The notes under the pieces were generated by a model, which had not been told where the DNA came from, made no database searches, and worked only from the letters and a program-made list of their open reading frames with translations. A DNA stretch of 42,010 nt, from the NCBI GenBank assembly GCA_016178945.1, contig JACOSH010000070.1:1-42010 (forward strand), given 5' to 3'. This document shows, piece after piece, positions 33,789 to 42,010 of this stretch (position 1 is its first letter; each line of letters begins with the position of its first letter). The position numbers and the translations under genes were made by a program. The stretch is from Acidobacteriota bacterium. Its GTDB lineage: Bacteria > Acidobacteriota > Terriglobia > Bryobacterales > Bryobacteraceae.

Positions 33789-35510
33789 ATGCCGATACAG
33801 GACGCCCGTCGTTCGTTCGCGAGCGCGCTAGTGTTAAGTCTGTTGTGCCTTACCCCCCTTCCCCTTTTCGGTAAGAAGAACCCGAAGGAGGTTGAAGCGG
33901 CGCAGCTAGAAAAGGACCGCAAGGCGGATGAGAAGAATCTTGGAAAGTACGAGAAGCTGAAGGACTTCTCCCTTAACAAGTATCAGACCGACCAGGAGTT
34001 TCGCGACCGCGTCGACCATGAATTTGACGAACTCATGCGCCGTCACAGCCTGATCGCCTTCGCCAAGAATACAAGCCGGTCTTCCAGAATCGTCTCTGTC
34101 CGCGAAGACAGTTGGCGCCGGCACGAAGGCTTGTACGACAACCTGCTCGTGCAGGATCATATTAACCGCATTGGCCAGCGGCTGGTGCCCCCCGATTCGG
34201 AAAGGGCCTACGCGTTCAAAGTCCTCCCGGATCCGACCCCGGTGGCTGAAACTCTGGCGACCGGAACGATCTATGTCTCGACTGGCCTGATCTCGCTGTT
34301 GGAAACCGAAGCGCAGTTGGCCTACGTTCTTGCGCACGAGATGGCTCACGTGAATCTGGAGCATTGGAAGGAAGAGATCATGGTCAGGGAGGGCTCAAAA
34401 GAATACGCCGAGGCGCAAACTAAGAAAGCTGCGCGGATCGGGCTCGTCGGCGCGATTGCCGGCGCGGCCGTGGGTGGCGCCATCGGGCAGAGCGTTCAAG
34501 CGGCTACGGCGGGCGCGGCCGCCGGATTCGCGGGGGGACTAATCGGCGGCCTGATCGCCAACCGGCCGCTGGTTGTCAAGTGGGATCGAGCGGCCGAGGA
34601 CACCGCTGACGCATCTGCCTTTAAGGCCCTGCTCAACGGATCGTACGATGTGCGGGAAGTGCCGAATCTCTACCTCGCCATGGAGAAGGCGGCCGCGCGC
34701 GATGCCCGCGTCGGGTTGGGCTTCTTAGGCAGTCGCCGGCGAATCAAACAGCGAACCGAGAAGGTCAAGGATTTGATCGAGAATGCCTACAAGGCGGAGA
34801 TCGAGCTTCAACTCAAGAAGGGTTTCTTGGCCAACAGCGCCGAGCATCGAAATCTGATGGCCGAGCTGAAGCGGGACAACGGAATCATGGCCTACTACCA
34901 CGACATGTTCGAGTTGGCCCGAACAAACCTCGCCGAGGCGGTTGCTATCAGAGACAACGATCCGGCTGCTCACTACTTCTATGGAAAGGTCTTGAAGCTG
35001 GTTGGCCGCAACGACGAGGACCAGCGACTCGCGCGAGAGTCCTTTTACAAGGCGACCAGGCATGACACGCGCCAGCAGAACTTCGGTTCACACCTGCACC
35101 TGGCCTTGATGCTTGCCCGGGAGAAAACGTACGACAAGAAGCAGATTGCCGACGAGATCGACACCTATGTAACCGGGCACGCCCGATGGCTCGCGGAGAA
35201 TAGTGTGATGCGCGCGTTCCCGCCCAACCTCGACTCAATCTACGAGTACATGACGCTTTACGGTGATACAGGGTGGCGGCCCAGGGTGCCGGAGGTCAAG
35301 GATCTTCCGGCGTATAAAGAGCTGAACGCTTTCTTTTCCCAAGAGACCGACCCCCGCGACCGCGTCGACCCCTCCCCGCTCGCAGCGCAGCCGGACATTC
35401 GCCGGACAGGCGAAATACCGCAGCAGAGTGAACCACCGATCGTCAAAACTGCGGCCCCCGTTCTGGCGCCGGTACCGCCACTGCCGGTTAGATCCAAGAA
35501 GAGAAAGTGA
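33789..35510 (+). CDS. M48-family zinc metalloprotease with glycine-zipper insert, exported
   Basis: A 573-residue protein with an N-terminal signal-like stretch (ALVLSLLCLTPLPLFG). The M48 zinc motif HEMAH is at 183-187 and the third ligand Glu 270 is in AEDTADAS. ATGTIYVSTGLISLLE precedes it as in BepA/Oma1-like proteases. A glycine-zipper stretch (GAIAGAAVGGAIG, then GFAGGLIGG) lies between the two zinc motifs, an unusual position. The C-terminal half is helical TPR-like. Such periplasmic proteases degrade or assist folding of envelope proteins. The ATG at 33789 is used because AAGGAGA is 7 bp upstream. It overlaps the next gene (TGATG). Confidence 0.88.
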   Translation: MPIQDARRSFASALVLSLLCLTPLPLFGKKNPKEVEAAQLEKDRKADEKNLGKYEKLKDFSLNKYQTDQEFRDRVDHEFDELMRRHSLIAFAKNTSRSSRIVSVREDSWRRHEGLYDNLLVQDHINRIGQRLVPPDSERAYAFKVLPDPTPVAETLATGTIYVSTGLISLLETEAQLAYVLAHEMAHVNLEHWKEEIMVREGSKEYAEAQTKKAARIGLVGAIAGAAVGGAIGQSVQAATAGAAAGFAGGLIGGLIANRPLVVKWDRAAEDTADASAFKALLNGSYDVREVPNLYLAMEKAAARDARVGLGFLGSRRRIKQRTEKVKDLIENAYKAEIELQLKKGFLANSAEHRNLMAELKRDNGIMAYYHDMFELARTNLAEAVAIRDNDPAAHYFYGKVLKLVGRNDEDQRLARESFYKATRHDTRQQNFGSHLHLALMLAREKTYDKKQIADEIDTYVTGHARWLAENSVMRAFPPNLDSIYEYMTLYGDTGWRPRVPEVKDLPAYKELNAFFSQETDPRDRVDPSPLAAQPDIRRTGEIPQQSEPPIVKTAAPVLAPVPPLPVRSKKRK

Positions 35511-37084
35511 TGCCCCACCTTGCCCGGATTCTAGCAGCAGTTGGAATGGTGGCCTATGGGATTCCGGGGGAAGAGCCCCCTCGGCATTTTCAGCTCTTCC
35601 TCCCGGATTTCTTTGAATCGCCTTTTGAAGGGAAAGACGCGCTCATTGAACTGCCCAATCGTCCCATCCAACGTCTCAGCATCTTGGTCTTGCAGGCCCA
35701 GGAGCGAAATATCTCGACCGGTACGATTCGAGTGTGGATCAACGGCAAGGGCATGGGAAATGTTCTGGAAGCTACCGGCGTGGAAAAGGGAACCATGCTG
35801 GTAATGGACCCGACGGCACTGCGTAAGCGCCCCGACGAGTTGTTCGATCCGAAAGAAAACACGATCGAGGTGCTGGCCGAGGACAAGCGCGGTCGTCGCT
35901 ACTATCAAAACTGGGTGTTGCGTGTCAGCGAGCGCGAGAATGTTTTCTTCGCTTACTCGGGCACCATCTCTCCCGACGACCCGAGAGGTGTTCCGCCGGA
36001 CTTCACGTTTGACGAGCCTCGCACCCCGCCCGTGATCCGGCTCGGCCAGACTCATCTTTCGGTTCCGATTAAGGGGACTCTTTCCGCTGCCGGGGCGGGA
36101 GTCGCCACGAGCCTGAACGGAGGAGCGTTTCTTGAGACTACCCCTCGCGCCACCGTTTCGTTCTCCCGGACCATCGTCGTTGACAAGAGCATTAGAGAGC
36201 TGACTCTGGAGGCGGTGGACCGGAAAGGAAACCGCCGAAAGGTCATGATCCCTGTTATCCTCCAGAGTGCTCAGCCGTCAAAAGTACGTTTCGCGGGGCA
36301 GCGTTACGCTCTGGTAATTGGAATCTCGCGATATGGCAGCGGGCCTGACGCCCCACCCGCGCTATTCTCGGCAGCCGCCGATGCGGCGGATTTTGCCGCC
36401 CAACTGGAAACGCGAGCGGGTTTCCCGAAGGAGAACGTTAGGCTTCTGGTGGATGAGAAGGCGACCTTGGAGCAGGTTCGGGTGGCTTTCTATGACTTTG
36501 TGGCCAAGGCGCGGGCTGAGGACCTTCTGCTGATTCATATCAGCGCTCACGCGCTGCACGATCCGCGTCCTGGAAAGTCGGAGAAGCTCTTCCTGGCCTG
36601 TTTCGGAACCCGATTGAGCATGCTCGATTCCACGGCGGTTAGCTTTACTGACCTCGAGATGCTGCTCAATCGCGCCATTCGTTCCAATCAGACGCTCTTG
36701 GTGTTCGACGTGGGCCACGAGCTGAACGCGCCCTGGAAGTACCCGGGTAAGAGCATGGTCAACAATCACGTTCTGAACCTCTTTTCTGGCCAGGCAGGGA
36801 GATCGGTGCTGGTTTCCGGCGCCACGGACGAAGTATCCCAGCAGCGGGAAACGGGCGGGCGCCTCAGGGGCGTGTTTTCCCGATGGCTTGGGGAAGCGAT
36901 TTCGGGCGGGGCGGACGTGAACTTGGATCGCGTTTTGACCGCCGCCGAAGTTTTTCGCTTTGTCACGGAGAAAGTGCGGGAGGAGACGGGCGGCCGCCAA
37001 AACCCCCGCTTTCGGCTGCCAGTCGCCAGCGCCCAAACTCCTCAGGACCCGATCGCGCTGTTTGCAGTCGCCGATGTGCGTTGA
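35510..37084 (+). CDS. Caspase-fold (C14-like) protein lacking the catalytic cysteine
   Basis: A 524-residue protein. The N-terminus carries a weak export signal, then beta-sandwich domains (about 25-255). A caspase/paracaspase fold begins with YALVIGISRY at 266 and runs to about 480. The His strand is LLIHISAHALHD (His 347, where SGHG is usual). The Cys strand is LLVFDVGHEL, with Gly 402 where active members have DxC (LIMDACR in the next gene). The dyad is therefore incomplete and the protein is likely a pseudoprotease. Pseudocaspases such as cFLIP regulate active partners, and an active caspase gene follows 53 bp downstream. The ATG at 35510 overlaps the M48 stop by one base; GTG at 35507 is possible. 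Confidence 0.82.
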   Translation: MPHLARILAAVGMVAYGIPGEEPPRHFQLFLPDFFESPFEGKDALIELPNRPIQRLSILVLQAQERNISTGTIRVWINGKGMGNVLEATGVEKGTMLVMDPTALRKRPDELFDPKENTIEVLAEDKRGRRYYQNWVLRVSERENVFFAYSGTISPDDPRGVPPDFTFDEPRTPPVIRLGQTHLSVPIKGTLSAAGAGVATSLNGGAFLETTPRATVSFSRTIVVDKSIRELTLEAVDRKGNRRKVMIPVILQSAQPSKVRFAGQRYALVIGISRYGSGPDAPPALFSAAADAADFAAQLETRAGFPKENVRLLVDEKATLEQVRVAFYDFVAKARAEDLLLIHISAHALHDPRPGKSEKLFLACFGTRLSMLDSTAVSFTDLEMLLNRAIRSNQTLLVFDVGHELNAPWKYPGKSMVNNHVLNLFSGQAGRSVLVSGATDEVSQQRETGGRLRGVFSRWLGEAISGGADVNLDRVLTAAEVFRFVTEKVREETGGRQNPRFRLPVASAQTPQDPIALFAVADVR

Positions 37085-37137
37085 TGAGCGCCGGAGCGCC
37101 ACATCCCTCGTGATTTTCCAGGACCACCGGAAGTGAT

Positions 37138-38556
37138 ATGAAAGAGGCAACCACTATGCAGCCTGTCCTGTTGTTGGGAACAGCCTTGTTAGGGCTGGCG
37201 ATAGGTAGCCTCAGAGCCCAGATCACAGAGGTACGCAAGGATCTGGTCTTGGAGTCTGGCGGCGGGAAGAGGCTTGCTCTTGTCATCGGAAACAAGAGTT
37301 ATCTCAAGCAACCGCTCGTCAATCCGGTAAACGATGCAATCGACATGAAAGCGGCCCTGGAGCCCCTGGGCTTTCAAGTCGACTTGGTCCGAGACGCGTC
37401 GCTAAAGGAAATGAACGACGTCACACAGTCCTTCACGAGGAAACTCAGAGAAGGAGATGTGGCTCTTTTCTACTATTCCGGGCATGGACTGCAGATCGAT
37501 TCCGAGAATCTGCTTGTGCCGGTAGACTTTTCCGGGAGGACTGAGCCAGAGGTGAAAAGGGCCTGCTTCCGGTTCGATGGGGTCAAAGAGATGCTGGAAC
37601 GCTCCCCGGCGGCGCTGAGCATTCTCATCATGGACGCCTGCCGCAACAACCCGCTCAGGCACACCCGTGATCTCGTATTGGGGTTGGCGCCTGTCGAGGC
37701 GGGTCTGGGTTCCTACCTTGCGTTTGCCGCGAGTCCGGGTCAAGTAGCGGCTGACAATCCCACGGAACGAAATGGTCTGTTCACCAAGCATCTCCTGGAG
37801 GCTCTCCGGCGCACAACTCCGTTGTCTCAGATTTTCCGCCAGGTCCGGGATGCCGTGTACGAGGCCTCCAGCCGGAGCCAATTGCCGTTCGTTCACGATC
37901 AAGTAATCGGGGACTTCTATTTCCGCTCGCCGCCGGTGGCCGTCCGGGCAGCCCGCGAAGCTGGCGCGGACGCCAGCCGAGGCACGGAGAAACTCTTGGA
38001 GCGGGGCAAGCTCCTTTACCACCAAGGGCGCTGTGAAGAAGCTTTCTCCCTGTTTGAGCAGTCCCTGCGGCAGTCCGCCGAGAACCCATTCGCTCACAAC
38101 GCTACCGGCGTTGCATGTATGTGCTTGCGTCGAAACGCCCAGGCCGTGGACCGATTCAGCATGGCGATCCAACTCGACCCGAACTTTGCCGCAGCCTATC
38201 TAAACCGCGGCCTCGTCTATCAGGCCTTGGCGAAATACGAGCTGGCGGTCCAAGATTTCACCTGGGCTATTGAGCAGGAGCCGCAGAATGCGTTGTTTTA
38301 CTGGCGGCGAGCTAAAGCCCACTTCGGCCTGAGGCACTACGAAGAAGCCATGGTCGACTACAACCAGTCGATCCAGCTCAATCCGTCCGATCCGCGGCCT
38401 TTTCTAGACCGCGGTCAGCTACACGAACGCCAAGGCCGCTATCGCGAGGCGTCAGCGGATTTCCAGGCGGCCCTTGCTCGGAAATCCGACTTCCTCGAAG
38501 CCCGGCAGGCTCTGGACTCAGTTAGGGCACGAATCCCCGCCTCGCCTCGGCGATGA
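37138..38556 (+). CDS. Caspase-like (C14) protease with C-terminal TPRs, exported
   Basis: A 472-residue protein with a signal peptide (LLLGTALLGLAIGSLRA). The p20-like caspase domain starts with RLALVIGNKSY, has YYSGHG with His 116 and LIMDACRNNP with Cys 168, the complete catalytic dyad, and GLFTKHLLEAL later. TPR repeats follow from about 285 (KLLYHQGRCEEAFSLFEQSL; AYLNRGLVYQALAKYELAV; FYWRRAKAHFGLRHYEEAM; DRGQLHERQGRYREAS). Bacterial caspase homologues (metacaspase or orthocaspase type) cleave after Arg/Lys or Asp; the specificity here is unknown. An alternative start is the ATG at 37156, preceded by AGAGG at 8 bp. Together with the preceding pseudocaspase and M48 gene it suggests an exported proteolytic module. 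Confidence 0.9.
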   Translation: MKEATTMQPVLLLGTALLGLAIGSLRAQITEVRKDLVLESGGGKRLALVIGNKSYLKQPLVNPVNDAIDMKAALEPLGFQVDLVRDASLKEMNDVTQSFTRKLREGDVALFYYSGHGLQIDSENLLVPVDFSGRTEPEVKRACFRFDGVKEMLERSPAALSILIMDACRNNPLRHTRDLVLGLAPVEAGLGSYLAFAASPGQVAADNPTERNGLFTKHLLEALRRTTPLSQIFRQVRDAVYEASSRSQLPFVHDQVIGDFYFRSPPVAVRAAREAGADASRGTEKLLERGKLLYHQGRCEEAFSLFEQSLRQSAENPFAHNATGVACMCLRRNAQAVDRFSMAIQLDPNFAAAYLNRGLVYQALAKYELAVQDFTWAIEQEPQNALFYWRRAKAHFGLRHYEEAMVDYNQSIQLNPSDPRPFLDRGQLHERQGRYREASADFQAALARKSDFLEARQALDSVRARIPASPRR

Positions 38557-38604
38557 ACGCCATCCTGCGAGACCCGCCGGTGAAGCGACTGCTACACTGA
38601 TAGC

Positions 38605-39870
<1,266 letters not shown>

Positions 39871-39910
39871 GTGTGTTTTCCTAATTCCTTTTGCCTTTTG
39901 CCTTTTTGCG

Positions 39911-40207
39911 TTACAGTTCTCTCTCCACTCGCACCACTTCCTCCGAAGGCACATGCCACATCCGAAACCCCGCCGCCCGCGCCGTCCGCTGCATGGCCGT
40001 GTTCTCCGGCAGGATGTCGCCCACCAGCCGGCTGAGCTTTTCGGCGCGGCCCACCTCGACCAGCCGCAGCACCAGCTCTTTGCCCAGGCCGCGGCCCTGG
40101 TACTGGTCGCTCACCATCACGGCGAACTCGGCGTCGTTGGTGGCGCGCAGCTTCTTCAGGCGTCCCACTCCGGCGATCTCGGGCTGGCCGGTCTGGGGGT
40201 CGCGCCG
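39911..40207 (-). pseudogene. C-terminal GNAT half cut off by an in-frame TAG from the upstream acyl-CoA synthetase gene
   Basis: Directly after the TAG at 40208-40210, with no change of frame, the protein continues RRDPQTGQPEIAGVGRLKKL and EFAVMVSDQYQGRGLGKELV, the acetyl-CoA pyrophosphate loop (Q/R-x-x-G-x-G/A) of a GNAT acetyltransferase. It ends ...VVRVEREL at 39911. The residue lost is most likely Glu (GAG to TAG; relatives have ALVAERRD). A short protein could restart at GTG 40168, but without the first half of the GNAT fold it would not work alone. Confidence 0.85.

Positions 40208-42010
<1,803 letters not shown>

Noticed and set aside
39911-40168. An independent small GNAT acetyltransferase gene
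   Set aside because: It lacks the first half of the fold, which lies in the same frame on the other side of the TAG.

Overview
The window is GC-rich, densely coded bacterial chromosome, most like an acidobacterium of the Solibacter/Bryobacter type. The support is a BshC-type bacillithiol ligase, a very large Oar-like TonB receptor with a carboxypeptidase-regulatory N-terminus, a sortilin/BNR-repeat secreted protein, a secreted multihaem-type HEAT-rich protein, and CHAT and caspase-like secreted proteins with TPRs. This assignment is inference from gene content; no rRNA or other phylogenetic marker is present, and I see no tRNA, CRISPR array or intact insertion sequence.

Layout. 1-4.4 kb: end of an unidentified gene, a creatininase-family hydrolase, a divergent Cys/Met-metabolism PLP enzyme and a glycogen-debranching-type glucosidase. 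4.4-8.1 kb: a three-gene unit of TPR-CHAT protease, ECF-like sigma factor and membrane anti-sigma-like protein, the last two coupled by an ATGA overlap. 8.1-13.6 kb: a sortilin-like BNR protein (-), divergent bshC and an HpcH/HpaI aldolase. 13.6-22.65 kb is an accessory stretch: a frameshifted excisionase-type HTH remnant, a Schlafen/AlbA_2 ATPase, a TonB receptor with a C-terminal frameshift, a divergent poly(ADP-ribose) glycohydrolase (PARG)-like protein, and an overlapping AAA ATPase/TOPRIM-like pair. That pair lies between two imperfect copies of the 3' end of the neighbouring glycine-zipper gene.

23.3-28.4 kb: an overlapping operon of an enolase-superfamily enzyme, a large CxxCH protein and a CPBP/CAAX-type membrane protease. 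28.4-32.8 kb: orphan fliM, then on the minus strand a CDP-alcohol phosphatidyltransferase with an SDR dehydrogenase, and typA. 33.0-38.6 kb: a run of four exported proteins (small TPR protein, M48 metalloprotease, a caspase-fold protein lacking its catalytic Cys, and a caspase-TPR protein with an intact His-Cys dyad). By eye this run is less GC-rich than its neighbours. 38.6-42.0 kb: a sigma-54 activator with a cysteine-rich sensor domain, facing a GNAT/ADP-forming acyl-CoA synthetase interrupted by an in-frame TAG.

Most promising for new biology are the caspase/pseudocaspase/M48 cluster, the CHAT-sigma-anti-sigma operon, the divergent PARG with a changed catalytic loop, and the duplication-flanked ATPase/TOPRIM pair. 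Three intergenic repeats share a 7-bp period although their sequences are unrelated; one forms the last codons and stop codon of the sigma-54 activator. Three reading-frame breaks (HTH remnant, TonB receptor, acyl-CoA synthetase) may be genuine decay or, if the source is a draft or metagenome assembly, sequence errors.
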